In this document: piece after piece, positions 33,591 through 42,299 of the stretch
How the letters are laid out: every line of letters begins with the position of its first letter
Position numbering within the stretch: the stretch's first letter is position 1
From: Marinobacter sp. THAF197a
Lineage (GTDB): Bacteria; Pseudomonadota; Gammaproteobacteria; Pseudomonadales; Oleiphilaceae
Direction of reading: 5' to 3'
DNA length: 64,000 nt
Assembly (NCBI RefSeq): GCF_009363275.1
Contig: NZ_CP045324.1
Span: 3,906,001 to 3,970,000, forward strand
Notes under the pieces: generated by a model
The model's input: only the letters and a program-made list of their open reading frames with translations
Database searches by the model: none
Told to the model about the DNA's origin: nothing
Program-made: the position numbers and the translations under genes

Positions 33591-34136
33591 TCAATGTTGA
33601 GAGCGATTCCACAAAACAAACTGACCGCTTTCTCGCGCCTCACAGAGACTATTGAAGATGTCCTTATAATCGCCGGCATAGTTATACAGATTCGTAGCGA
33701 CAATCCCTCCGTCCGATCGATGACGGGATAGGATTCGCCCAGGTTCTGGCAGGTCGTATGAATGATTGTTCTTCAGGTAAACGATCAGAAGTGCAGACCG
33801 TTTGATGCCCTTGCTGAAATGGCTTTCCAGCTTGAGGTGAGCGACATCCTGCCAGGCAATCTCTTTCACTATACAGTCATCAATTCTCAAGAATTGGGGC
33901 GTCACCTCAATCATGTGATTGATCTTGCCAAAATCCAGCCGCAACAAACCTAGCATGACAATGCTTATAAATATGACGAAGCCAAATGCAAACGCGGCAG
34001 ATGCTTCCAGATAAAACAGATATCCGAAGCCCAAGGCCGTTCCGAACAATAGAACGCCGGTTGCATACATCAAGGCCCTGTTTTTCAGGTAAACCTGATG
34101 CTTGACGGTTGATACTTTTGAGTACGTTGAACCCAT
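33591..34136 (-). CDS. Hypothetical membrane protein with PH-like tail (candidate immunity)
   Basis: A 181-residue protein from the ATG at 34136. An upstream in-frame TTG at 34190 has no ribosome-binding site. Two membrane helices (ALMYATGVLLFGTALGFGYL and AFGFVIFISIVMLGLL) are followed by a beta-rich domain with bacterial PH-like character (MIEVTPQFLRIDDCIVKEIA, then WQDVAHLKLE, then SALLIVYLKNN). This plan is found in several small membrane proteins of T6SS immunity loci, but I cannot name the family. It is visibly more AT-rich than the T6SS core. The start is uncertain. Confidence 0.6.
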   Translation of the reverse strand: MGSTYSKVSTVKHQVYLKNRALMYATGVLLFGTALGFGYLFYLEASAAFAFGFVIFISIVMLGLLRLDFGKINHMIEVTPQFLRIDDCIVKEIAWQDVAHLKLESHFSKGIKRSALLIVYLKNNHSYDLPEPGRILSRHRSDGGIVATNLYNYAGDYKDIFNSLCEARESGQFVLWNRSQH

Positions 34137-34202
34137 CGGAGTTAGTCCATTAACGGATGCTTTTAGAATTGATAAGTACAGGTACGGCAAGCCGTAATTG
34201 GT

Positions 34203-35366
34203 CTATTTCCAATCCCTTTGCGCATGTCCAACTGACGGCCTGGGTGCACGAGCCCCATTACGACCCTGACGGGAACCACGCCCATAGGCGAGCATGTCCT
34301 CTGGGGTCATGTGCGCATAGCGAACTTTCTTTGCCATCAGGTTCGGGCGTTGCTCGGTGTCAATGCTCAGGACCCGGCTAAGCATCTCATCCTCTTTTTG
34401 CTTGAAGGTTTTATCGTCCATATCCCGCCAGTAACGTTCCGGGCGTCCTGATTTCCTGTCGTGTTCGGCTGTTACCGGGTCTTTGTGCCTATGAGGCTCC
34501 AGCACCGGAAACTCCGGCAGGGCGCAGCTCACATCCATGTAGTTCTGGAGGAAATCCCAGAGCGCGTAGCAGGGGCGGGGATTGTGGTGCCAGCCTAAAA
34601 GGCTATCACCAATGTGCACCTTCAACTTGCTATAGCGGTGGCACAGGACGAAATCGAACCGTGCCCCATACCGGGCGACTCCACCGGCCACAAAGCCGTC
34701 AAACTCATAAAACGGTGCCTCGAAGACCGTTATTGTGCGCCGCCCAATGAAAGGTATTCTACGACGGTAGCGCCACACTCGGACCATCCCTTTGCGGCGG
34801 TCGAGCTCCCATTCAGGACCTCGTCCGGCCTTTACGCTCCATCGGGGAAAGAGGGTGAAGACAAGTGTTGAGGACAACCACATCAGGCCAGGAACTCCTG
34901 CAAGCACAAAGAAAAGTGGCCACAATTCAAAGAATGCCGACCGCCAGGTTGTATTAGGACCAAGCTCAAACACCCCTGTGACATACATGAAAATCGAAAC
35001 GGCCAACCCGACACAAAAGAACCCTTTACCATAGACTTCAAACACATGGATCAACTTCGACCGGAATGCCAGAGGAGCATAACAAATACTTTCCTGGTCC
35101 AGCTGCCCCTGATCGCCGGCCTCGGCAAGCAGATCTTCGCGCTTTTCCATTCTTCTCAAATCTTTCGGCCGCCAGCGGGCAAATAAATTCGACGGCATTA
35201 CATCCTGCGCGCCACCCCAAGGCAGCCGAAAGCCCGCTGAGCGCCCAAGTTTCGAGTGATTGAAATCCCGATTCTGAACGGGTTGCTCTGGAATCGAGTT
35301 CGGGCTGTAGGCTGCGGTGCCATAATACCCACCGAATTCATCCCCTACATTTGCCGGCTTATCCAT
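34203..35366 (-). CDS. T6SS-associated membrane protein, candidate immunity (DUF6708-like)
   Basis: A 387-residue protein from the ATG at 35366. This start overlaps the effector stop by 8 bp, indicating coupling, whereas a longer in-frame reading reaches 35429. Two membrane helices (about 112-130, FFCVGLAVSIFMYVTGVFEL; about 148-170, LWPLFFVLAGVPGLMWLSST) precede a beta-rich region (EWELDRRKGMVRVWRYRRR, then TVFEAPFYEFDGFV) and a basic, disordered tail. The middle resembles the DUF6708 proteins seen beside T6SS effectors, from memory and not checked. Directly following and coupled to the effector gene, it is the first choice for its immunity protein. Confidence 0.65.
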   Translation of the reverse strand: MDKPANVGDEFGGYYGTAAYSPNSIPEQPVQNRDFNHSKLGRSAGFRLPWGGAQDVMPSNLFARWRPKDLRRMEKREDLLAEAGDQGQLDQESICYAPLAFRSKLIHVFEVYGKGFFCVGLAVSIFMYVTGVFELGPNTTWRSAFFELWPLFFVLAGVPGLMWLSSTLVFTLFPRWSVKAGRGPEWELDRRKGMVRVWRYRRRIPFIGRRTITVFEAPFYEFDGFVAGGVARYGARFDFVLCHRYSKLKVHIGDSLLGWHHNPRPCYALWDFLQNYMDVSCALPEFPVLEPHRHKDPVTAEHDRKSGRPERYWRDMDDKTFKQKEDEMLSRVLSIDTEQRPNLMAKKVRYAHMTPEDMLAYGRGSRQGRNGARAPRPSVGHAQRDWK

Positions 35367-38300
35367 AGTAACGGACCTGTTCCTCATACCAGAATGGGCG
35401 CCCCTTTTTACTGAAATCCGGTTGAACATGTTTAGGATCGTCCTTGTTGTAGGTCAATGGGTCCTCCGGATCTGGCGCGGGGAAAACCATGGGAGCCTTG
35501 CCTTCTTCAGCGTGAATTTGCACCTGAATGCGGACATTCCATTGATAGGTCCAGGTTTCTTTCAGGTCCACCGCTCCCAACCACCGCTCCGATTCCTCAC
35601 TGCGGGTAGGAGGTGTTTTCAGATACACATAAGTCCCCCCATCGAACTCTTCCTCCAGAAGTACATGTTCCTTCAACTTGGGTTTTGCGAATGGCGTAAC
35701 CGTCGTTCTGGACATGTCACTCACACCAAATAAATACCCCCGCTCGGACTTTGTCTCAACCAATTGAAGGTGTGGCTTCACAGCCACCATCTCAGCTCCC
35801 TTGAATAAACCAGGGAAAGCGCTTTCGATCCGCAAACGGGTGTTTGCCTCTCGGAGTACCGCCAGGCGATCCTCGTCCTCCTCAGCCAACTCCCCCCGGA
35901 GCGCCCGCCCACGCAGAGGGTTGGGTTCGATCACGACACTCACACCCATTAATAGACTCGCCAGGCGGTAATAAGCTTCCTGCGGCTCTTTCAGAAAGGG
36001 TTTCTCGGCCATCGACCCGAAAGGACCATGGCGCATCCAGATCTCAATGGGCTTCTCGTTGAACCAGGCCATCACTGCCGTACCCGAAATTGCCAGCGCC
36101 ACACCCAAGGCCAGCCACCCAGCCGGCCCCAGAAACAAGAACCCTGCAGACCCGGCCACACTGGCAAATGTCAATGCCAGACCCCCAGCAGCGACTATTC
36201 CCGCACCAACCGACGCGCCAGCATTTCCCATACGGAACAAATAATTCGCGTCATGGGCATAGTCGAGGGCCATCAGGACGCCGCCCACTCCTCCCAAGAC
36301 CTTTCCCCACGTTAGGGGACCACCGAGAACTTTAGCTAGCTCCCGTGCATACCGGCCACTCCACTCTCGTGATAGGAACTGGGTCGATATCCGCTCCACA
36401 ATCGCAACATTTTGCAGAAATCGCTCCGTCAGCATGATGGAGGCATAGGCGATATCATATCGAGCACTTAACAATCCAATTGAAGCATGACGGCTACCAG
36501 TTGTTCTCACATCTCGTTCGTGCGCAGCCGTGATCTCCGTCACGTTATGCAGCTCCATCAACATCACCGCAACCGGTACAAGCGGAGAATTCAGAACCCG
36601 ATAAAGGCGCCTTTTCTCCGTCTTAGTCACCGTTTCTTCGAGCTCGCGGACTTTGGCCCCAAGGGTATTTCTGTTGGCTTCCAGATCGCCAACAGCATCG
36701 TTGGCCGCTCGCAGGTTACCATCGACCTTCTCGAACTGGCTCAATGCCTTGTCTAGTTTGAGCTCTGCCTCTGCCACCCGCCGGGCCACCACAGCAGTCG
36801 CTGCCGCCGACAAGTTCGAGGATTGGGCCGCATAGCGCTCCCATATGCCCAGCTCCTTCAACGCCCCGGAGTATTGTCTTTGTGCCGCATCTAGGTGTTT
36901 CAGAATTTTCGCCATTCGCTCGTTCTCCGGCACAACCAGCAACAAGACTTCGCTCGCTTTACCGGAAGGCAACCCTTGTGCACGGGCACGAGACTTGTTC
37001 GTGGAGGCTCTATGGTGAACCTTTCCCTCGGTCAGTTCGGTAATATCACCAAACATCTGAATGGCCCTCATTCCTTCGGGAAGCTCCTCCAAGCCCGTGA
37101 TCCCGAGCACGAGGAAGCGTTTTTGCTTCGCCTTTGAAAAGCGCTCCAGCCGGATGCTGCCCATGAGGGAAGGCAGGGATGCCCTGAGTTGCTCAATTGA
37201 CCCTGAATACAGCTTCATTCGCGCTTGGATCAAGCCTGCGTATAACAGTTGTCTTTGTCCTGCCAGATTCTTTGAGCGTAGATCAATTTCAGACTCCTGT
37301 GCAGCTATACGCGCAAGGTTTGCCCGCGCTTTCTGCCTGGCCTGTTCGGCCTGTCGGTGACCTTCATTCCGCTCATCAGCCGCGTTATCCCTTGCCTCCG
37401 TACTCGCTCTCTCGGCGTCTGCCCTTTCCTGCCGCAACCGATCCATTTCCGTTTCGATTGCCTTGAGTTGGGCGTCAAGATCTTTAAGTTTCTGGTTATT
37501 GCTGATCAAGGGCTGACTGGCACTTTGAATTGCCGACCAAAGATTGCCATGGATGCTCAACAGTGTCTGGGTGCCTATCCGCATGCTTGAAGCAAAGACC
37601 GTTGAGAAAATCCCTGTCTCGGCCGCGGCGGCCAATTCCAGGCCATCCCGCGTCTTGACAAGATCTATTTCTGGGAGATCTTCATCCTCCAGCGATGCCA
37701 ACTCGCTGGCCCGGAATTGACCGTCGCCTGTGTTTTCGTCCGGTTCGGCCGGAGTAACATAGGGCTGCCTCAGGTCCTCGATAGTAACGCTGGGAAACAG
37801 CAGTGTGTACAGTAATTGGCCGCGCCCTGCGCGACAGATGTCCAGAAGCCACTCTTTTCCTTTACCGGTCATCGGGCCGTCTGTTCTAGCCGCCAAAACG
37901 TCACATTCGGCAGGCTCCTTGATCACTTCTTGGATTAATGACACCAGAAAATGAAAAGCACCCGCATAGTCGTAACCATCATGCGTAAACAGATCCACCA
38001 AACTATGTTGGACCCAGCTACGCTGCAACAGATCCAGAAGATCAGTTTGCAGGTTAGCCCCATACTCCACTGCAAGCCTTCTCTCAGACACGGCGATGGA
38101 ACGTTCAAGCTCCTTCCGCCCCTCATCATTTAGTTCAGACATGTACTTGTGCAGAGGGTTTAATCTCCCACCAATATTGCTGGGCACAACTGCGGCATTC
38201 ATTAACAGGGCGGACTCAAAATAAGGCCGGGCCTTAGCCCGTCGCACTGCAGCATTAGAGAACCAGGCCGCTACCTGACGACGCTGCTGCAGATAACGTA

Positions 38301-39477
38301 GCCTTCCAACCGGGTCATCCAGCTGGACAGCTCCAATCAGCCGATCGCGTACGTCCTTAATACAATCTCCGACAGTTTGTATATTTTCAGGCCAATCCAG
38401 TATCCCGAGCCCTTCTTCATTACTCGTTGGCTCATCAGCCACTTCCACTTCTTTCAATGTTCGATAAAGACATTTGGCTAGCACCGACATCTCCGGACGC
38501 TCATCCTCATGTATCAGGTCCTCGGGGTCTGGGTCCTCCTGGCGTTGGTGGATTCCGACTGCCGCTTCCGCAGCCGACGCAGCATAGCTACCCTTGAGGT
38601 CAAAGAGGTAGTTCTCCGGGCGATCAAAATGCCACTCGATTAAAGGGTTTCGGCTCCTTTGGGGTGCGAGATGGCTAGCCAGGAACGCATTGGTAAGGCC
38701 TGGGTTGATTGTGTAGGTCTCGCCGTCTTGATGCTTCGGATCCGCAAGCTCCATTTTAATGGTGCTGCAGCGATCCACTCTGACCAGAGGCTTACCCTGT
38801 AAATAGTTAACTCGGGCCCCTGGCCACTGAGACTCACTGTACGCGGCGTCGATGCTGATCCAGTTGCCATCAATTCGTGCCGGCACCCAGATTTCACTAA
38901 GGGCGGCACCTGTCACAGCTCGATAGCCAGGCTCAAACTCACCACCGGTCTGCCTATAGTTCTCAAGCGCCACATCATGGTAACTCGTAACCCCTTGCTC
39001 GTTCATTCGTACTTCAAGTTCACGCCAAAGTTTCCCCTCGTGGAACAGATAGATAAAACCGGGACGCGACACTACGCGGTGGGCGGGGTTGTTACCTTTC
39101 AGGGTTACACCCGAGATCAGCGTGGTCGGAATGATGGGAAGTATGACATGATGCTGGCGCTCCGATTCACGTTGCACAGCAGTTGCACTTTTAAGAAACG
39201 GTACATGGATCGGAGCACCCTCATCTGCATCAATCTCCAGCCATAGGCTACGGTTCGGTTCCCCTTGCCACGGCCAGATATGAAGAAGCGAATCGCCAAG
39301 ATCCTCCACAGCCACCCGGCTTTCCAGTTTTTCTTGCCGCTCGACATTTTGCTCATCAGAGATCCGGAAGGCATGCCCTTTCGGGTGATCCCTACCCATC
39401 ACCTCAATAATCAGTGATTCGCCCTCACAGGCGGGGCCACAGCTTCCGGCAACCTGGTTCGAGTTGTTCTCAGACAT
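35359..39477 (-). CDS. Large predicted membrane-active T6SS effector
   Basis: A protein of about 1372 residues. The ATG at 39477 has AAGGA 9 bp upstream; the in-frame ATG at 39486 has the same site too close. The N-terminus carries CGPACEGESLIIEVMGRDH, then a beta-rich region with SRPGFIYLFHEGKLWREL, recalling the N-termini of VasX-like toxins. Coiled coils lie near 655-768 and 882-955. A cluster of Gly/Ala-rich hydrophobic helices lies at about 1065-1150 (VGAGIVAAGGLALTFASVAG, FLGPAGWLALGVALAISGTA), then a beta-rich C-terminus. No enzymatic motif is seen. It follows vgrG and a DUF4123 adaptor, so it is most likely a pore-forming or membrane-disrupting cargo loaded onto that VgrG. Confidence 0.75.
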   Translation of the reverse strand: MSENNSNQVAGSCGPACEGESLIIEVMGRDHPKGHAFRISDEQNVERQEKLESRVAVEDLGDSLLHIWPWQGEPNRSLWLEIDADEGAPIHVPFLKSATAVQRESERQHHVILPIIPTTLISGVTLKGNNPAHRVVSRPGFIYLFHEGKLWRELEVRMNEQGVTSYHDVALENYRQTGGEFEPGYRAVTGAALSEIWVPARIDGNWISIDAAYSESQWPGARVNYLQGKPLVRVDRCSTIKMELADPKHQDGETYTINPGLTNAFLASHLAPQRSRNPLIEWHFDRPENYLFDLKGSYAASAAEAAVGIHQRQEDPDPEDLIHEDERPEMSVLAKCLYRTLKEVEVADEPTSNEEGLGILDWPENIQTVGDCIKDVRDRLIGAVQLDDPVGRLRYLQQRRQVAAWFSNAAVRRAKARPYFESALLMNAAVVPSNIGGRLNPLHKYMSELNDEGRKELERSIAVSERRLAVEYGANLQTDLLDLLQRSWVQHSLVDLFTHDGYDYAGAFHFLVSLIQEVIKEPAECDVLAARTDGPMTGKGKEWLLDICRAGRGQLLYTLLFPSVTIEDLRQPYVTPAEPDENTGDGQFRASELASLEDEDLPEIDLVKTRDGLELAAAAETGIFSTVFASSMRIGTQTLLSIHGNLWSAIQSASQPLISNNQKLKDLDAQLKAIETEMDRLRQERADAERASTEARDNAADERNEGHRQAEQARQKARANLARIAAQESEIDLRSKNLAGQRQLLYAGLIQARMKLYSGSIEQLRASLPSLMGSIRLERFSKAKQKRFLVLGITGLEELPEGMRAIQMFGDITELTEGKVHHRASTNKSRARAQGLPSGKASEVLLLVVPENERMAKILKHLDAAQRQYSGALKELGIWERYAAQSSNLSAAATAVVARRVAEAELKLDKALSQFEKVDGNLRAANDAVGDLEANRNTLGAKVRELEETVTKTEKRRLYRVLNSPLVPVAVMLMELHNVTEITAAHERDVRTTGSRHASIGLLSARYDIAYASIMLTERFLQNVAIVERISTQFLSREWSGRYARELAKVLGGPLTWGKVLGGVGGVLMALDYAHDANYLFRMGNAGASVGAGIVAAGGLALTFASVAGSAGFLFLGPAGWLALGVALAISGTAVMAWFNEKPIEIWMRHGPFGSMAEKPFLKEPQEAYYRLASLLMGVSVVIEPNPLRGRALRGELAEEDEDRLAVLREANTRLRIESAFPGLFKGAEMVAVKPHLQLVETKSERGYLFGVSDMSRTTVTPFAKPKLKEHVLLEEEFDGGTYVYLKTPPTRSEESERWLGAVDLKETWTYQWNVRIQVQIHAEEGKAPMVFPAPDPEDPLTYNKDDPKHVQPDFSKKGRPFWYEEQVRYYG

Positions 39478-39516
39478 CCCTGTCATTCCTTGCTTTATCT
39501 AGCGGTGAATTCATTC

Positions 39517-40056
39517 TCAGGCAATAACGGTGTTCAATGCCTGCCATTGGCTTTCGTTCAGTGTGGGCACAGGTAACATGTTAAACGGGCTTGGTTTTTC
39601 GGTGGTTAGCCAGCGGGCCTCACCGGAATCACCATGCCAGTAGATAACGCGCTCCACCACATCCGCTTGGTCCTGGACCACGGGAGATAGCCGATGCCAA
39701 ACATTCGGGTCGTAGAAGCGCAAAAGGCCCTGTCGTTGCCCATCGAAGCGTACTTTCAGACGCGTTCTTAACCATTTCGTGACGGACTCGAGTCCTTCTG
39801 ACGACTCCAGAATCAGGCCCGTTAATCGTCCCTCTTTCAGTCCTTTCAGCGCCCACTGGTATTCAGGGCTACTCTGGTTTGCTTCCAGGACAACGGGGCT
39901 TTCAGCCAGGTATTGCTGCCAGTCTGTTTCAGCAAACAGGTACACCCACTTCGGGTTGTCTGCCTGCTCATACAAAGACCGCACAACCGGTGGATTCTGG
40001 CGGACTTCCAACACCAGGTAACGCACTTTGTCAGATGAAGACTTTGGTAATGCCAT
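39517..40056 (-). CDS. DUF4123 T6SS effector adaptor (chaperone)
   Basis: A 179-residue protein with the DUF4123 layout: KVRYLVLEVRQNPPVVRSLY at the start, WVYLFAETDWQQYLAESPVV, GLILESSEGLESVTKWLRTR, LLRFYDPNVWHRLSPVV. DUF4123 proteins (VasW, Tap-1/TEC) bind the effector N-terminus and the VgrG tip, load the toxin before secretion and are not themselves secreted. The ATG at 40056 has GGAGGGAG 9 bp upstream. An earlier frame start would run back into vgrG. It lies 17 bp after vgrG and 39 bp before the effector, so the specificity for both neighbours is clear by context. Confidence 0.9.
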   Translation of the reverse strand: MALPKSSSDKVRYLVLEVRQNPPVVRSLYEQADNPKWVYLFAETDWQQYLAESPVVLEANQSSPEYQWALKGLKEGRLTGLILESSEGLESVTKWLRTRLKVRFDGQRQGLLRFYDPNVWHRLSPVVQDQADVVERVIYWHGDSGEARWLTTEKPSPFNMLPVPTLNESQWQALNTVIA

Positions 40057-40073
40057 GGACCGTCTCCCTCCTA

Positions 40074-42197
40074 TTATGCCGACTGACTCTTGCCACAGGG
40101 GCAGTTCCCAAGCGGACATGAACCATCAGGTTGTTGCTGGCACTGTTCAACAATGGCCGTTCCCTGCATGCGTGCCTGCTTGAGGCGATGGGCAACGATG
40201 GCTTTCGGCTGAGCATCCAGACGTTGATCGACTTCCGCCAACGCCACCGGCGCCACAACCCCGCCTGCAGCGGTCACCAACCCAGGCCTCTCCGGCACCT
40301 GCACTTTCTGCCCACTGCCCTTGCCGCCAGCGCCACCAGCGTTCATCTTGATGCTCGCGCCACCCAAGGCCACGCCGCTGGGGTCGATCTTTACGAAGCT
40401 GCCGCCGGCCTTGAGGGTGATTTCAGCGCCGGCTTCGATCACCGCTTTCTGGCCGGCTTTGATATGCAGTTCGGTGCCCGAGTCACTGAGCCAGGCGGTG
40501 CCCGCTTTCAGGTGCAGGGTGCCGGTGACGTTGAAGCTGTGGTCTTTGCCGGTTTGTTCGCGCTTTTCGCCGTCCACGGTATGGTGGCTGTTGCCTTTGG
40601 TGTGGCTGAAGCGGTTGTTTTCCACCGTCAGGTGACTGTCGTTCTTGATGACTTCGGTGCGGTTGTTTTCGGTCAGCAGGTCCAGGTCTTTCTGGGCATG
40701 GACGTAGATCTGTTCCTGGTCCGCTTCGTCTTCGAAGCGCAGTTCGTTGCTGCCTTCACCCTTATGGGTCTTGGTTTTCAGGGTGGTTCTGGTTTTGTGT
40801 TCCGGCAGCGCGTACGGCGGTGTGTTGGTGGCGTGGTAAGTCCTGCCGGTAATAATGGGCTGGTCCGGGTCGCCGTCCAGGAAGGAAACTATTACTTCAT
40901 TGCCGATTCTGGGCAGGGCCATAAAGCCGTATTGGCCGCCAGCCCAGCCTTGGGCTACGCGTAGCCAGGCGCTGGAGTGTTCGTCGTTCTTTGAATAGCG
41001 GTCCCAGGGGAATCTCACTTTCACTCGGCCGTACTGGTCACAGTGGATCTCTTCACCCTCGGGGCCGGTGACGATGGCCATCTGGGGGCCGTCCATCATG
41101 GGTTTGTGTTCGCACAGGGGCCGCCAGATTTTATCGGCCGGGATGGCGGTGAAGTCGTTGTGGTAGCTGGTGGGTTCGCTGCCACCCTCTTCTTCCATGG
41201 CCTGGGGCTGTTTGCCGGTGTGGGTGATGGCGGTCAGCAGCCATTCCCGGTTCAGGCTCTGGCTGTCGTGGTCCTGCAGTTCCACTTTGGCGCCGGGGGT
41301 AAAGTCCGGGCGGTTGCTTTCGCCCTTGGCCAGGGAGGCGTCGTTTCTCAGGGCGTCCAGTCTGGCCTGGGTGAAAGGCTGGCCACTGGCGTCGACTTTG
41401 TAGCGGCCGGGGTAGTCGTAGTGCTGGTAATCTTCACGGTGACTTACCTCACCTGCACTGTGCTCGTGCATCAGGGCGTAGGCGGGGTTCTTGAAGGTGT
41501 AGTCCTTCATGGCCACGGAGGAGGCTTTGATGCGTTCTTCGTAGGCGAAGCTGAATACACAGGCCTGTTTGCTGCTGCCGCCGGCCTGGGTGTTGCAGGG
41601 CACCGGGTCCAGTTTCGGGGCATCGCCGTGGTGGTCGGCGATGATTAACGCCGGTTGTTCTTCGCCGTCCACGCTGCCGTGCTGGTAACGGTAATGCCAG
41701 CCTTCTTCGGCGGCCAGGCGGTTGATGAACTGCAGGTCGCTTTCCCGGTGCTGGACGCAGTATTCCCGTTCTTCAGGAGGGCGTTTGAAGTCAAAGACCG
41801 TATCAATGATGCCCCGCTCTTCCAGCAGGGTGCGCACGATGGCATCGGTGGTCTGGGTCTGGAAGATGCGGCTGTTGTGCATCAGGCCCAAACGCCAGGC
41901 CGGGGGCTGGATCACTACTTCGTAGGCGGTGCGGCGATGGCCGGTGTTGCCCCGGACGAATTCATTGACCACGCCGGTGAAACGCCGCAGGGGTTGGCCG
42001 TCTTGCCACACCACCAGATCCACCGGTTGTTCCAGAACGTCAGCAGCGGCCACTTCGGGGTCGGTGCTCGCCAGTTCTAACCGGCCATGAAACAAGGAAG
42101 ACAGCTCTTCGGCCAGTTTAAAGCCAACTACCGAAAAGTGATCTGAGGGGAATTCGCCTACACGGGCGGTGAACTGCAATCCGCTTGCCTGGGGCAT
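40074..42197 (-). CDS. vgrG: T6SS spike protein VgrG (TssI)
   Basis: A 707-residue protein. The gp27-like part (residues about 1-380) is followed by the gp5 OB-fold (EEIHCDQYGRVKVRFPWDRY; VAQGWAGGQYGFMALPRIGN; GDPDQPIITGRTYHATNTPP). The beta-helix needle is marked by repeats around NNRTEVIKNDSHLTVENNRF and LHLKAGTAWLSDSG. The C-terminal extension (about 620-707) ends in a Cys-rich tail, CQQQPDGSCPLGNCPCG. It trimerises at the tip of the Hcp tube and carries the effector of the next genes. AGGGA precedes the ATG. A 102-bp spacer with a GC hairpin separates it from tssM. Confidence 0.96.
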   Translation of the reverse strand: MPQASGLQFTARVGEFPSDHFSVVGFKLAEELSSLFHGRLELASTDPEVAAADVLEQPVDLVVWQDGQPLRRFTGVVNEFVRGNTGHRRTAYEVVIQPPAWRLGLMHNSRIFQTQTTDAIVRTLLEERGIIDTVFDFKRPPEEREYCVQHRESDLQFINRLAAEEGWHYRYQHGSVDGEEQPALIIADHHGDAPKLDPVPCNTQAGGSSKQACVFSFAYEERIKASSVAMKDYTFKNPAYALMHEHSAGEVSHREDYQHYDYPGRYKVDASGQPFTQARLDALRNDASLAKGESNRPDFTPGAKVELQDHDSQSLNREWLLTAITHTGKQPQAMEEEGGSEPTSYHNDFTAIPADKIWRPLCEHKPMMDGPQMAIVTGPEGEEIHCDQYGRVKVRFPWDRYSKNDEHSSAWLRVAQGWAGGQYGFMALPRIGNEVIVSFLDGDPDQPIITGRTYHATNTPPYALPEHKTRTTLKTKTHKGEGSNELRFEDEADQEQIYVHAQKDLDLLTENNRTEVIKNDSHLTVENNRFSHTKGNSHHTVDGEKREQTGKDHSFNVTGTLHLKAGTAWLSDSGTELHIKAGQKAVIEAGAEITLKAGGSFVKIDPSGVALGGASIKMNAGGAGGKGSGQKVQVPERPGLVTAAGGVVAPVALAEVDQRLDAQPKAIVAHRLKQARMQGTAIVEQCQQQPDGSCPLGNCPCGKSQSA

Positions 42198-42265
42198 GAC
42201 TTCGGTCCCTGAAGAATGAACATTTCCGTTTCAGCTAGCACCATCCAGGTGCAAGCTCCGGTCAA

Positions 42266-42285
42266 CCCGGGCATTCAAGCCCGGG
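42266..42285 (-). other. Hairpin between tssM and vgrG
   Basis: CCCGGGC, a 6-nt loop and GCCCGGG make a 7-bp perfect stem in the tssM-vgrG spacer. No T tract follows in the direction of transcription, so it may partially stop or process the transcript rather than end it. Confidence 0.4.
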
Positions 42286-42299
42286 CGACGGGACACAGT

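Noticed and set aside
40057..40119. Longer N-terminus for the DUF4123 adaptor, overlapping vgrG
   Set aside because: The ATG at 40056 has a strong GGAGGGAG site and matches the family start. The extension is not conserved in character.
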